This document shows, piece by piece, positions 1-9,106 of a stretch of DNA of 64,000 bases. Origin of the DNA: Priestia aryabhattai B8W22 (GTDB taxonomy: Bacteria > Bacillota > Bacilli > Bacillales > Bacillaceae_H). The number at the start of each line of letters is the position of its first letter. The stretch's first letter is position 1. The stretch covers positions 143,460 through 207,459 of the forward strand of contig NZ_JYOO01000005.1 of assembly GCF_000956595.1 (NCBI RefSeq), read 5' to 3'. The translations under genes and the position numbers were made by a program. Below the pieces are notes generated by a model. That model was not told the DNA's origin and did not search any database. It saw nothing but the letters and a program-made list of their open reading frames with translations.

Positions 1-74
1 CCACTAATCAAAAATCTTGATCAGTGGTGCGTTTTTCACTTCGTCTAAAACCCTTTTGTCCCAGCCTCTTTTTA
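1..74 (-). repeat. Dispersed repeat copy A (right end only; cut by window edge)
   Basis: This is the right-hand part of the dispersed repeat also seen at 22805-22874, 50582-50804 and 54394-54626. It holds a hairpin (1-11 pairing with 17-27, one G-T pair) and then the conserved box TTTTGTCCCAGCCTCT at 55-70. Read leftward it lies directly after the yteJ stop codon: conserved GAGGCTGGGACAAAA, spacer, then a terminator-like hairpin. The rest lies outside the window. Confidence 0.75.
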
Positions 75-577
75 TTATCTGCTTATTGTACCTTCATGTA
101 TGACGGTTGTATCTGCGTAGTAATCATGCGCTCCTTGCTTTTTAGGTAAAAAAGCAACTAATAAATAGCCAAGTAAAAAAACTGTTTTAGAAATATAACG
201 TCCAACTCCTTCACGAAACAGCACAACAGGCCAAGTTAAAGTGGAGTCTTTCAGCGATACTACTTTAAGCCCAAACACCATCTTTCCAAGCGTTTGTCCA
301 AAATACTTGGTCATTAATACAAAATAACCATAAAAGATAATCACCGTTACAATCGTATAGGGAGAAAAAATCCATCTCCTTGAGGAATATCTGCTAAATG
401 GAAAATGGGCTTGATCAGCAGGGAGTTCAAGCTAGCTACCACAGCTAGATCCAAAAGATATGCCCAAAAGCGCATCCAGAAGCCTGCATAATGAAATTCA
501 CTACCTATTGGAGCACCTACCGCTGGCTCATGTTTTATATTATTGTTTGATTCAGTTGAATGAGACTGATTTTCCAT
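75..577 (-). pseudogene. yteJ: RDD-family membrane protein YteJ, interrupted by a one-base frameshift
   Basis: This is an RDD-family integral membrane protein of unknown function, the usual partner of sppA in Bacillus. The N-terminal half (577 to about 365) carries the RDD-like segment GFWMRFWAYLLDLAV. The C-terminal half continues in another frame to 75 and carries KMVFGLKVV and REGVGRYISK. The frames join if one T is added to the six-base run at 365-370, which gives a 167-residue protein. As written, translation stops after FFLPIRL. The start ATG at 577 has a GAGGTGGGAAC ribosome site and follows sppA by 10 bases. It may be a real mutation, a slippage site or a sequencing error in the homopolymer. 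Confidence 0.8.
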
Positions 578-587
578 GTTCCCACCT

Positions 588-1598
588 CTATTCTGCATAT
601 AAATACATCAAGCGCGGAGAGCTTGGCTGCGCAAATGTTTTTAACATTGCGGTGACTTGTTCATCTCCACCAATCACTTTTTGCATGCTCATCGAAAGCC
701 AAGAAGGCAGTCCGAATCCTTGATTGTATTGAATTACTTGTGCACCTTTTAACTTGTAATCTTTCTCCATTCCTTTTACCGCATCTTCAAAATAGCCTAG
801 TTGATCGACCAGCTTCAGCTCTTTAGCCTGACGTCCATCGTACACTCGGCCATCTGCAATAGAACGCACTTTTTCTTTAGACAGGTGACGTCCTTCAGAG
901 ATAACATTGACGAAACCATCGTACGAGTTGTCTACAAGGGTTTGCATAATTTCTTTTTCTTCTCCGGTCATTTCTCTTGTTGGAGACATAATATCTTTAT
1001 GAGCCCCGCTTTTAATAACAACAGATTCTACTCCCAGTTTATCAGCCAGCTTGCCGTAGTTAACGCTTTGCATAATTACACCTAATGAACCTGTTAAAGT
1101 GTCAGGGATTGCATAGATTTTAGTAGCAGCTGTTGAAATGTAATAGCCTCCTGAAGCAGCCATTGATCCCATTGAAATATACACTGGCTTTTTCGTGTCT
1201 TTCTTCAGCTCTTCAATTTTTTTATGTATTTCAGCACTTTCAACGACGCCGCCGCCCGGTGAATTCACCTTAATAATGACTCCTTTAACTGCCTTATCAT
1301 TTTTTGCAGCCTCTAGCTGCTTTAAAAACGCTTGGTGGTTATAACCATTTTGGGACATAAGCGGAGAGGAACCGCTTCCTGTATCTTGAATCGTTCCATT
1401 GACCTCTAGCACTGCAATTTTCTTAGCTGCACTCCCTTTTTCGATAACTGTTTCTGATAGTTCACTGTCGTCTCCTCCAAATATGCCTGCCAGACCGTCA
1501 TCTTTTTCTTCTTTGACTGAAAAACCAATATTAACAATCGCAGAAAAAATGAATAAGCAGGCCGCAATTAAAAGAGCAATCCACCTTTTTTTGTTCAT
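588..1598 (-). CDS. sppA: Signal peptide peptidase SppA
   Basis: A membrane-anchored serine protease (S49 family) that degrades leftover signal peptides; in B. subtilis it is also linked to lantibiotic resistance. The 336 residues begin with MNKKRW and a hydrophobic anchor at 7-27. The nucleophile Ser149 lies in SMAASGGYY and the general-base Lys201 in SGAHKD. The 52-residue spacing matches the Ser147/Lys199 pair of B. subtilis SppA. NSPGGG at 112-117 is the usual substrate-groove motif. It is the first gene of an apparent sppA-yteJ unit, divergent from the NAD kinase gene. Confidence 0.96.
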   Translation of the reverse strand: MNKKRWIALLIAACLFIFSAIVNIGFSVKEEKDDGLAGIFGGDDSELSETVIEKGSAAKKIAVLEVNGTIQDTGSGSSPLMSQNGYNHQAFLKQLEAAKNDKAVKGVIIKVNSPGGGVVESAEIHKKIEELKKDTKKPVYISMGSMAASGGYYISTAATKIYAIPDTLTGSLGVIMQSVNYGKLADKLGVESVVIKSGAHKDIMSPTREMTGEEKEIMQTLVDNSYDGFVNVISEGRHLSKEKVRSIADGRVYDGRQAKELKLVDQLGYFEDAVKGMEKDYKLKGAQVIQYNQGFGLPSWLSMSMQKVIGGDEQVTAMLKTFAQPSSPRLMYLYAE

Positions 1599-1660
1599 GA
1601 AAATCCTCCTTTTTAGGTGTCAGAATTAAAAGATTATTCTTTTAATTCTTAAAGCAATAA

Positions 1661-1669
1661 TGCTATAAT
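1661..1669 (+). promoter_or_regulatory. Extended -10 promoter for the NAD kinase gene
   Basis: TGCTATAAT is a perfect extended -10 element, 79 bases before the ATG at 1748. The expected -35 position (about 1641-1646, TTTAAT) is weak, as is common with extended -10 promoters. A ribosome site AAGGGGGAAC follows at about 1733. Confidence 0.5.
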
Positions 1670-1747
1670 TATTGTAACAAACTTTTTTTAAAAAGTTTAC
1701 TTTATCGCTAATATTTTACATATCAGACAAACAAGGGGGAACTATCT

Positions 1748-2548
1748 ATGCCAAATCGTCGCAACGTTTATTTCTTTCATCCAAAAAACAAGGAAACAAA
1801 AGCGCTCGTAAGTCCACTTATTGAACTTGCAAAACAATATGACTTCCATGTAGTAGACAATTTCGACAGCGCTAACATCATTGTAAGTATTGGCGGTGAC
1901 GGAGCTTTCTTGCAGGCTGTCCGTCAATCTGGCTTTCGAGATGACTGCTTATATGCTGGCGTCACAACTTCAGATCAACTAAGCTTTTACTGCGATTTTC
2001 ATATTGATGAAACGGATAAAATGATTGAAGCTATTACGACAGAAAATATAGAAGTACGTCGCTTTCCCGTTTTACAAACTCAAATTGATCAAGGAACTTC
2101 TTTTTATTGCTTAAATGAATGTTCCATTCGATCAGGTGTTATAAAAACATTCAGTCTAGACGTTTTTATTAACGAAAATCACTTTGAAACATTCCGTGGG
2201 GATGGGATGATTATTTCAACACCAACAGGCAGTACGGCTTATAACAAATCAGTAAGTGGAGCCGTAGTTGATCCATTAATCCCTTGCATGCAAGTCAGCG
2301 AATTGGCATCGTTAAATAACAATAACTATCGTACGTTAGGGTCTTCATTCATCCTAAGCGCTGAGCATACGCTCACTTTAAAATTATCCAATGACAACAA
2401 CCACAATCCAATTATTGGAATTGATAATGAAGCATTAAATGCACGTCAAGTTGATCAAATTCAAATTCGTTTAAGCGACCGTCAAATTAAAACAGTTAAG
2501 CTGAAAGATAACTCTTTCTGGCAACGAGTTAAGCGTACATTTCTATAA
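1748..2548 (+). CDS. nadF2: NAD kinase 2 (PpnK/NadK family, YtdI type)
   Basis: Phosphorylates NAD to NADP. The 266-residue protein has the family hallmarks: GGDG at 49-52 (ATP/NAD binding), the NE pair at 123-124 in CLNECS, and the GDGMIISTPTGSTAY block at 151-165. It resembles the second, YtdI-type NAD kinase of Bacillus (about 267 aa), which also lies beside sppA in B. subtilis; the other paralogue is elsewhere in that genome. The start is ATG at 1748 with a strong ribosome site. A bidirectional terminator follows. Confidence 0.93.
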   Translation: MPNRRNVYFFHPKNKETKALVSPLIELAKQYDFHVVDNFDSANIIVSIGGDGAFLQAVRQSGFRDDCLYAGVTTSDQLSFYCDFHIDETDKMIEAITTENIEVRRFPVLQTQIDQGTSFYCLNECSIRSGVIKTFSLDVFINENHFETFRGDGMIISTPTGSTAYNKSVSGAVVDPLIPCMQVSELASLNNNNYRTLGSSFILSAEHTLTLKLSNDNNHNPIIGIDNEALNARQVDQIQIRLSDRQIKTVKLKDNSFWQRVKRTFL

Positions 2549-2549
2549 T

Positions 2550-2573
2550 AAAAAGCGCCCTTGGGCGCTTTTT
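2550..2573. terminator. Bidirectional terminator, nadF2/ytcJ
   Basis: AAAAGCGCCC pairs with GGGCGCTTTT (2551-2560 with 2563-2572), with T-rich flanks on both strands. It lies between two convergent genes and overlaps the stop codon of the leftward amidohydrolase gene. Confidence 0.9.
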
Positions 2574-4164
2574 ATTTTTGATATACAATTTCTCCATCAA
2601 TAGCAGTCATCTGCACCTGTACCCCTGGAATATCATCTACAGGTATCTCAAACAGATCTCTTTCTAATACGGTAAAATCAGCTACATAGCCCTTTTGAAC
2701 ATATCCTTTTTTATGCTCTTGATGAATGGCCTGCGCGCTTCCTAACGTAAACAGCTGAACAGCTTCAAATACAGTCAGTCGCTCAGACGGTGTGTAAACG
2801 ACCGAGCTGTTCGGAGAAGTTTTCCTGGAAACTGCTGCATGAATCGTTAACATTGGATTGATAGGTTCAATAGGCGCATCTGATCCTCCTGCACACATAA
2901 CGCCCTCGTCCAATAACGTTTTCCACGCATAGCAATAGTCTAAATGCTCTTCTCCAATTTTTTCAATGACCCATGGAAAATCACTGGCTAAAAACCGAGG
3001 CTGAATATCCAGCACAACAGGAAGCTTTTTTACACGATCAACTAAATCTTTTCGTAGAATTTGCGCATGGATGATACGATCCCTTTGCCCTGTTTGAGGA
3101 GGATATTGTTCGATGCTTTCCACTACATATTGAAACGCTAAATCCCCAATCGCATGAATTGCAACGGTCATGCCCAATTCTCTCGCTTTCCTCACTAGCT
3201 GCTTTAATTCATCTAGTGATTGAATAGCTACACCTCTTGTAGAAGGGTCGCTTTTATAAGGAAAGCTTAAAAGCGCAGATTGACTGCCGAGCGAACCATC
3301 AGCAAAAATCTTCATTGGTCCTATTTCAATAAAATCGGATGTGTCTTTCTTTCCTTCACAGTATGTATACATATCATTTACAACTTCATGATGAACAAGT
3401 AAATGAGCACGAAACAGCTGCTTTTCTTTATGAATAACGTCTTGAAATGCTTGATATGTACGCAAAAAGCCTCCATAATAATTTAAATCTTCCGTATGTC
3501 CACCCGTTAATCCGTGCTGAACACAATCTTTGATGGCTACTGAAAGCGCTTGTCGAATGTAGGCTTCTGATACTTGAGGAATATGAGCCGTTACTAATTC
3601 TTGCGCTTGATCGGCCAAAAAACCGGTAGGATTTCCAGCTTCATCCCTCTGGATAATCCCTCCTTCCGGATCACGTGTTTCAGCTGTAATCCTCGCTATT
3701 TTAAGAGCAGTCCCGTTTACTACTAATCCGTGACGACAGACTCGCTTCAACATAATAGGATGTTCAGTTGAAAGCTGATCAAGATCTTGATACTGAATCA
3801 AAGAGGAATCTTCCCACTGATTTTCATCCCACCCTTCTCCAATTACCCATTGTCCTTTTGGTGTACTCTCTACTTTTTGCCGAACGCGCATCAGCACGTC
3901 TTCCTTGGAAGTAGCTTGAGACAAATCAAGCCTAAGGAGCTTTTCACCGTGACCAATTAAGTGAAGATGGCTATCTACAAAGCCCGGATACATTGGATAT
4001 CCTTTGAGGGGTACTTCTTTGTCAATCACAGCACCCCATTTGATTCTTAAATCTTCTTCTGCACCTATATCTTCAATGAATCCTTTCTCAACATATACGC
4101 TTTCTACATACTCATCTTCTTTTAGCATCGTATATATTTTGCCGCCGTAAAATAAAGTCCCCAT
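2572..4164 (-). CDS. ytcJ: Amidohydrolase family 3 metal-dependent hydrolase (YtcJ-like)
   Basis: A 530-residue member of the amidohydrolase superfamily (family 3, YtcJ type), a probable metal-dependent hydrolase of unknown substrate. HxH metal ligands are at residues 66-68 (VDSHLHL); further histidines include VAIHAIGD and the acidic ligand region GGSDAPIEP. The frame is open further upstream, but ATG at 4164 is preferred because AAAGGAG sits 9 bases before it; ATG at 4173 is the alternative. It has the same neighbourhood as in B. subtilis. Substrate cannot be inferred from sequence. Confidence 0.85.
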   Translation of the reverse strand: MGTLFYGGKIYTMLKEDEYVESVYVEKGFIEDIGAEEDLRIKWGAVIDKEVPLKGYPMYPGFVDSHLHLIGHGEKLLRLDLSQATSKEDVLMRVRQKVESTPKGQWVIGEGWDENQWEDSSLIQYQDLDQLSTEHPIMLKRVCRHGLVVNGTALKIARITAETRDPEGGIIQRDEAGNPTGFLADQAQELVTAHIPQVSEAYIRQALSVAIKDCVQHGLTGGHTEDLNYYGGFLRTYQAFQDVIHKEKQLFRAHLLVHHEVVNDMYTYCEGKKDTSDFIEIGPMKIFADGSLGSQSALLSFPYKSDPSTRGVAIQSLDELKQLVRKARELGMTVAIHAIGDLAFQYVVESIEQYPPQTGQRDRIIHAQILRKDLVDRVKKLPVVLDIQPRFLASDFPWVIEKIGEEHLDYCYAWKTLLDEGVMCAGGSDAPIEPINPMLTIHAAVSRKTSPNSSVVYTPSERLTVFEAVQLFTLGSAQAIHQEHKKGYVQKGYVADFTVLERDLFEIPVDDIPGVQVQMTAIDGEIVYQK

Positions 4165-4232
4165 CGCCAACATCTCCTTTACTTTATAAAGCTTGATCTT
4201 GTCTCTATTATACGTGACAAAACAAACAAGAC

Positions 4233-4260
4233 AAAAGAGTGGGGTTTCCCCCACTCTTTT
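4233..4260 (-). terminator. Terminator of sspA
   Basis: AAAAGAGTGGGG pairs with CCCACTCTTTT around a short loop. On the minus strand it is followed by a T-rich stretch, just after the sspA stop codon at 4288. It separates the spore gene from ytcJ. Confidence 0.85.
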
Positions 4261-4287
4261 TAGCCATCATTATTTAATTAATATGAC

Positions 4288-4476
4288 TTATTTACCACCA
4301 AGTTGTTGCTCAGCCATTTGAACTAAGCGTTTAGTGATTTCTCCACCAACAGATCCGTTAGCGCGAGCTGTTGCTTCTGGTCCAAGGTTTACACCGAATT
4401 CAGAAGCGATTTCGTATTTCATTTGGTCGATAGCAGCTGCTGAACCAGGAGCTACTAATTTGTTTGTGTTTGCCAT
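4288..4476 (-). CDS. sspA: Alpha/beta-type small acid-soluble spore protein (SASP-A)
   Basis: A DNA-binding protein that saturates the forespore chromosome, protects it from UV and heat, and serves as an amino acid reserve at germination. The 62 residues match B. megaterium SASP-A as I recall it. The germination-protease site EIASEF follows KY near residue 21, and the conserved C-terminal block [19 protein letters not shown] is present. The ribosome site AAGGAGGTG is strong. It is monocistronic, with its own SigG-like promoter and terminator. Confidence 0.97.
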   Translation of the reverse strand: MANTNKLVAPGSAAAIDQMKYEIASEFGVNLGPEATARANGSVGGEITKRLVQMAEQQLGGK

Positions 4477-4500
4477 GTGTTTTCACCTCCTTGTTGAATA

Positions 4501-4531
4501 TAGATTGTGTCAAAACACATGGCATCATACA
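4501..4531 (-). promoter_or_regulatory. Probable SigG promoter of sspA
   Basis: On the minus strand TGTATG (4526-4531), an 18-base spacer, then CAATCTA (4501-4507) fits the forespore SigG pattern (GNATR, N18, CATNNTA) with a weak middle of the -10. It is placed 25-55 bases before the sspA start, as expected for SASP genes. Confidence 0.6.
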
Positions 4532-4564
4532 TTATTTTTTTGGTAATTTTATGAAATTTTTCTT

Positions 4565-5776
4565 TTAAAACAAATCTTCTACATTGTCTGCGGTATTTGC
4601 AGCCGAAGAAGCTGTCATCTCAAGCGTTTCTACATTATTTACCGCTTCTTGAATTAATGTTTCAAAATCATAAAATTGTTCGTATCGATTTATTTTTTCA
4701 CGCTTTGGCTTAGTTTTTGGTGAGCTTGGCGTAAAAATTGTACAGCAGTCTTCATACGGACGATTCGAAATTTCATGTGTATCAATTTTACGGGCAATTT
4801 CTACAATCTCCGTTTTATCCATTGTCACAAGCGGACGCAAAATTGGCGTATTCGTCACTTCATTAATCGCATACATGCTCTCAACCGTTTGACTAGCTAC
4901 TTGTCCTAAGCTGTCGCCAGTTACGATAGCTAACGATTCATTTTTTTCACGAATAAGGTCCGTAATTCGAAGCATCATACGGCGTGTAGAGGTCATTGTA
5001 TAATTCTCTGGAATTTGTTTTTGAATCGCTTGCTGTACAGCTGTAAACGGTACAATGTGAAGCTTTACTTTTTCGTGATAAGCCGTTAATTTTTGCGTTA
5101 AATCAATTACTTTTTGCTTAGAACGTTCACTCGTAAAAGGCGGGCTATAAAAATGAACCGCTTCTATTTCCAAGCCTCGCTTCATTGCTAAGTATCCTGC
5201 AACCGGACTGTCGATCCCTCCAGAAAGCATCAGCATTGCTTTTCCACTCGTACCAACTGGAAGACCTCCTGCTCCGCGATAATCAAAACATGTAATATAC
5301 GTTGCTTCACTTCTCACTTCTACTCGTACATTTACGCTCGGTTCTTTTACGTTTACTTGTAGATGCTCTGTATTTCGAAGAACATGACTTCCTACTGCAT
5401 AATTCAATTCGTTTGTATCAAGAGGAAATTGTTTGTACGCTCTCCGAGTAGATACTTTAAATGTTTTTCCTGCTATATCAAATTCTTTCATTGCTTCTAA
5501 AGCTGCTTCTTGAATCGCTTCAAGCTCATTTTCAACTTTTAATGCTAAACTAAAGCTTTGAATACCGAAGATTTGCTGAAGACGTTCAATAATAGGCTCG
5601 TGATTTTCACCGTTTAAGTGAATATACATGCGGTCTCTCGTGTATTTTACGTGAATGTTTTTGAATGCACTAAGAGCCGTTACAATGTTTTTTCTTAACT
5701 GTGCAACAAATTTCTTTCTGTTTTGTCCTTTAGTTGAGATTTCTCCGTACCGAATTAAAATATGGTTATATATCAT
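4565..5776 (-). CDS. thiI: tRNA 4-thiouridine synthetase ThiI
   Basis: Adenylates uridine 8 of tRNA and transfers sulfur to it. The 403 residues have an N-terminal ferredoxin-like plus THUMP region (about 1-165) and a PP-loop ATPase domain with SGGIDSP at 185-191. There is no C-terminal rhodanese domain, as in other Bacillus ThiI, so sulfur must come directly from the adjacent desulfurase. Of two possible starts (5782, 5776), ATG 5776 fits the TGAGG ribosome site best (9-base spacing). It lies 6 bases after the nifZ stop, so the two are co-transcribed. Confidence 0.95.
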   Translation of the reverse strand: MIYNHILIRYGEISTKGQNRKKFVAQLRKNIVTALSAFKNIHVKYTRDRMYIHLNGENHEPIIERLQQIFGIQSFSLALKVENELEAIQEAALEAMKEFDIAGKTFKVSTRRAYKQFPLDTNELNYAVGSHVLRNTEHLQVNVKEPSVNVRVEVRSEATYITCFDYRGAGGLPVGTSGKAMLMLSGGIDSPVAGYLAMKRGLEIEAVHFYSPPFTSERSKQKVIDLTQKLTAYHEKVKLHIVPFTAVQQAIQKQIPENYTMTSTRRMMLRITDLIREKNESLAIVTGDSLGQVASQTVESMYAINEVTNTPILRPLVTMDKTEIVEIARKIDTHEISNRPYEDCCTIFTPSSPKTKPKREKINRYEQFYDFETLIQEAVNNVETLEMTASSAANTADNVEDLF

Positions 5777-5782
5777 GATCAT

Positions 5783-6925
5783 TTACCTCATTACTTTCTT
5801 TAGATCTTCAATTACTGTGAAAATAGCATTTACAATGGGCGTTACTTCATTATAATCATTTAAGCCGGACAAGCTCAAACGAATGGACTGATCTGCTTCT
5901 TCATAATTTTTACCGATGGCTAAAAGCGTTTTACTTGGCTTTTTTCGCTTTGATGAGCAAGCAGATGTAGTGGATACAAACACTCCTTTTTCCTCAAGAG
6001 CGTGAACAAAAACCTCACCTTTAATACCTTGTGCTGTAAAATTTATAATATGGGGTGCCGAATGCTCATTCGGCGTATTAATCGTGATTCTTTCGTGAGC
6101 AGAAAGTTTGTCTATCAGTTCTGCTTTTATTTTCTGCATTTTTTGCTGATTCTGAGCTGCATGTTCAAGTGTTAAACGAAGTGCTTTAGCAAATGCCACA
6201 ATTCCTGGCACATTTTCCGTGCCTGATCGATGCTGCATTTCCTGAGAGCCTCCGCTAAGTAAGGGATGAAGCTGAACTCCATTTCGCTTATATAAAATTC
6301 CCGTCCCTTTTAAGCCATGAATTTTGTGTCCTGATAATGTGCATAAATCAATTTTGTGATCCGCTAAAGAAAGCGGAACTTTTCCAACCCCTTGCACATG
6401 ATCGACATGAAAAAGCACCTTCGAATAGTTCATCAGCATTTGTCCAATTTTTTCAATTGGCTGAATGGTGCCAATTTCATTATTTACATGCATAACCGAT
6501 ACTAAGATGGTTTCATCCGTAATAGCTGACTCAATAGCCTCAGGTGAAACAAATCCACTTGAATCTACTGGAACATACGTAACGTTAAATCCTAGTGCTT
6601 CTAACTGCTTAAATGGTTCATGAACGGAATCATGTTCAATATTTGTCGTAATGATATGCTGACCTCGGCTTTTATATTGCATCGCTACGCCTTTAATAGC
6701 CAAATTATTCCCTTCTGTTCCTCCTGATGTAAAGATAATTTCATTTGACGATACGTGCAGCAATTCTGCTACTTGCTCACGTGAACGGCTCAACAAATTC
6801 TCCGCTTGCACGCCAAATTGATGGAGGGACGATGGATTGCCATAATAAGTTGTAGCTACTTTCGTAAAAGATTGTATGACTTCATTATAGGGTTTTGTTG
6901 TAGCGCTATTATCTAAATAAATCAA
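5783..6925 (-). CDS. nifZ: Cysteine desulfurase, NifS/IscS family (NifZ), partner of ThiI
   Basis: A PLP-dependent enzyme that takes sulfur from L-cysteine as a protein persulfide. The 380 residues show the PLP lysine at 201 (SGHKIHG), the pyridine-contacting HVDHVQ around 173-178, and catalytic Cys323 in TTSACSSK on a mobile loop. Pairing with thiI and the Bacillus-type gene order identify it as NifZ, the dedicated sulfur donor for tRNA thiolation, rather than the SUF or general IscS paralogues. The start is ATG 6925 behind a GGGGGCGCG-type site. Confidence 0.92.
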   Translation of the reverse strand: MIYLDNSATTKPYNEVIQSFTKVATTYYGNPSSLHQFGVQAENLLSRSREQVAELLHVSSNEIIFTSGGTEGNNLAIKGVAMQYKSRGQHIITTNIEHDSVHEPFKQLEALGFNVTYVPVDSSGFVSPEAIESAITDETILVSVMHVNNEIGTIQPIEKIGQMLMNYSKVLFHVDHVQGVGKVPLSLADHKIDLCTLSGHKIHGLKGTGILYKRNGVQLHPLLSGGSQEMQHRSGTENVPGIVAFAKALRLTLEHAAQNQQKMQKIKAELIDKLSAHERITINTPNEHSAPHIINFTAQGIKGEVFVHALEEKGVFVSTTSACSSKRKKPSKTLLAIGKNYEEADQSIRLSLSGLNDYNEVTPIVNAIFTVIEDLKKVMR

Positions 6926-7205
6926 GGATGCGCGCCCCCTTCTTCATTTTTTCGGAACAACGTATTATCATACCACACCTTGGTACTTTTTTAAATTAGG
7001 CTTTGCCTTAGTAATCATAACAAGTATAGACCATCTTTTCAAAAACTATTTACCACTTTATAACCAAGGTGTTGACTGGTCCTTCCCAACAGTTGCTGGC
7101 ACGTTCGTAGGCTATATTATTAGTGTTTCAGAAGGTTATCATCAAACAGATAGAAAAGAAAAGCGTCAAAAAAAAGCTCGTGTCCTTTGGACACGAGCTT
7201 TTTAA
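6921..7205 (+). pseudogene. Orphan 3' fragment of a branched-chain amino acid carrier (braB remnant)
   Basis: This stretch is open on the plus strand for 94 codons, but no start codon or ribosome site is visible. The translation from about 6981 (WYFFKLGFALVIITS, then YLPLYNQGVDWSFPTVAG and GTFVGYIIS) looks like the final membrane segment of LivII/BrnQ-type carriers, followed by a charged tail to TAA at 7203-7205. In B. subtilis braB lies between the thiI-nifZ genes and ezrA, exactly this position. I read it as the surviving C-terminal end of a deleted braB. The family assignment rests on recall, without a search. Confidence 0.6.
7169..7204. terminator. Terminator of ezrA (bidirectional)
   Basis: AGCTCGTGTCC and GGACACGAGCT form an 11-bp stem around TTT, with A and T runs on both sides. 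It terminates the leftward ezrA and would also have served the rightward braB remnant, whose last codons run through it. Confidence 0.9.
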
Positions 7206-8893
7206 CTCTGTGAAGATACAATACGCTGTATACGATCAAGCGCACCAGGGTCCACTTGCTCAATAGCTGCAGATGCCTGTTTTAATGCTTCTTTATATTC
7301 ATAATGACGAAATGCTTCTTCTGCTTCTTCTAAAGACTGTGCAATCGAGTGATGAGTACTTCTATAACGGTTACCGTATTGAATCACTCTTTCAACGAGT
7401 CGCGCTTCTTCTAACATTGCCTCTGTTTCATCAAATGTATCCTGAACAAAACCAACAGCATCTTCAAGTAAAGATTGAACAGCTTGAATATTAAGCGGTT
7501 TTTCTTTCAGCTTAGCGGTTACTTCATTTAAGATATGAACCGTTTTTTCAAGCTGAACTTTATATTCTTCAGGAACACCGGGAAGGTTGCTTTTTTGAAT
7601 AAGGCGTCGTGCTTCAATCAACTGAGATTTCAGTTCTTCTATTTTGTCCTTAGCTGAGAGCTCATCTTTGCGAAGAGCTTGTAGCATATCGCTATAGGAT
7701 TCCTGAGATTCTTTTAATTGGTTAAGCTGTTTGGAAACGTCTTCGAGTTCTTCTTGGATCACACTGTAGGCTAAATTATGCTCCGCTACCTTGTCCGAAA
7801 TATTATAGTACAAGTTAGTTAATCGTTTTAGTTCGCGGTCCATTTTATAATATACGTCTAAATCGCGCTCTTTAAAATGATAGCTTTGCTGTACAAATAG
7901 CGTTTCTTCACGAAGTTCACGGTTTCGTTCTTGAAGCATACGAAGGAAGTTAGATACCGTATGAGATTCACGGTTCATTTTATGATAGGAGAAAACCTCA
8001 TGCTCAAGTGAGTCATATAACTGCTCTAAGCGTTCATTAACATCATCTAGTTTTGTAATCGCTTCTTCCACATATAATTCTTCAATATCTGCAATAATTT
8101 CAGCAGTTTCTTGTTTTAAAAGCTCTACCGTTTCTTCTACTTGCAGATGATCTAACACATATCCCTGCTCACTCATTTCGCGGAACCCGTCAAGCAGTTC
8201 ATTGAACTGAACAGGAAGAGTGGTCTGACACTCAACTAACACTTTTGGAATTTGTTCTAAATACGAATCAATAGCTGTTAAATCAGTTTTTAATTGAAGA
8301 ACAATCTCACGTGCTTGAAGATAGTTTCCGTTAATCGTCTCTTCCTCGTATTTTTTAAACTGCTCTTTAGATGTATTAATTGCGTATTCTAACGTTTTTT
8401 CAGCATTTCCATAGGAATACCGATGTGCGAGCAATTTTTTTTTCACATGGCGGTGAAGCTGATTTAATTCCTCAATATCATATCGATTATCTTGTTCGCT
8501 ACCAATTAAATTTTGAAGTTCAGTAAGTATGTTTTCAATATCTATCTTGGTTTGTTCTAAGGCTTGATCAATATGTATAGATAACTGCTTCGCTTTTTTA
8601 AATCGGTATTTATCTGCTGCTTCTTCCGTTTCAAACAGTTCTTTATCAATTTTCGGGAGATTAGTTGATATAATTTCATCCCACTGCTCACGCCAACGTT
8701 CAAATAGCTCTTCAGTTTGACCTGTCATGTTCAATTCTTTTACTTTTGAAATTTCCTCTGCAACTGGCGTATTTGCTAATTCGACTTTGATCGTTTCCAG
8801 GCGATCAATTTCTTGATAAATCTTTTTACGTGAAAACATTCCGTACACAACTAATCCGATAATGAGTATGATTAGTGCTATAATGAATTCCAT
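7202..8893 (-). CDS. ezrA: Septation ring formation regulator EzrA
   Basis: A membrane-anchored coiled-coil protein that restrains FtsZ-ring assembly and coordinates cell-wall synthesis at the septum. The 563 residues (B. subtilis has 562) start with a short extracellular tail and one membrane span (MEFIIALIILIIGLVVYGMF). Long heptad-rich alpha-helical spectrin-like repeats fill the rest of the chain, rich in Glu, Leu and Gln. It is monocistronic, ending at the terminator at 7169-7204. Confidence 0.95.
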   Translation of the reverse strand: MEFIIALIILIIGLVVYGMFSRKKIYQEIDRLETIKVELANTPVAEEISKVKELNMTGQTEELFERWREQWDEIISTNLPKIDKELFETEEAADKYRFKKAKQLSIHIDQALEQTKIDIENILTELQNLIGSEQDNRYDIEELNQLHRHVKKKLLAHRYSYGNAEKTLEYAINTSKEQFKKYEEETINGNYLQAREIVLQLKTDLTAIDSYLEQIPKVLVECQTTLPVQFNELLDGFREMSEQGYVLDHLQVEETVELLKQETAEIIADIEELYVEEAITKLDDVNERLEQLYDSLEHEVFSYHKMNRESHTVSNFLRMLQERNRELREETLFVQQSYHFKERDLDVYYKMDRELKRLTNLYYNISDKVAEHNLAYSVIQEELEDVSKQLNQLKESQESYSDMLQALRKDELSAKDKIEELKSQLIEARRLIQKSNLPGVPEEYKVQLEKTVHILNEVTAKLKEKPLNIQAVQSLLEDAVGFVQDTFDETEAMLEEARLVERVIQYGNRYRSTHHSIAQSLEEAEEAFRHYEYKEALKQASAAIEQVDPGALDRIQRIVSSQS

Positions 8894-9106
8894 ACTAAGC
8901 CCCCTTACAGTGCGTTCTACATGACAAGTTTCTTATTTATAAAAAGGGTGAATTTAATCCTTTAAATTTTTTTGCGTCAATGTTTTTATGATACCATGTA
9001 AAGTCCAACTTTTGAGCAAAAAATTAAATTTTTTTATACAAAATATTGGCATGGAGTCACTTTGTGTCGTTACAATGGAAAAAGAAGAAAAAAGGAGGCA
9101 TTTTTT

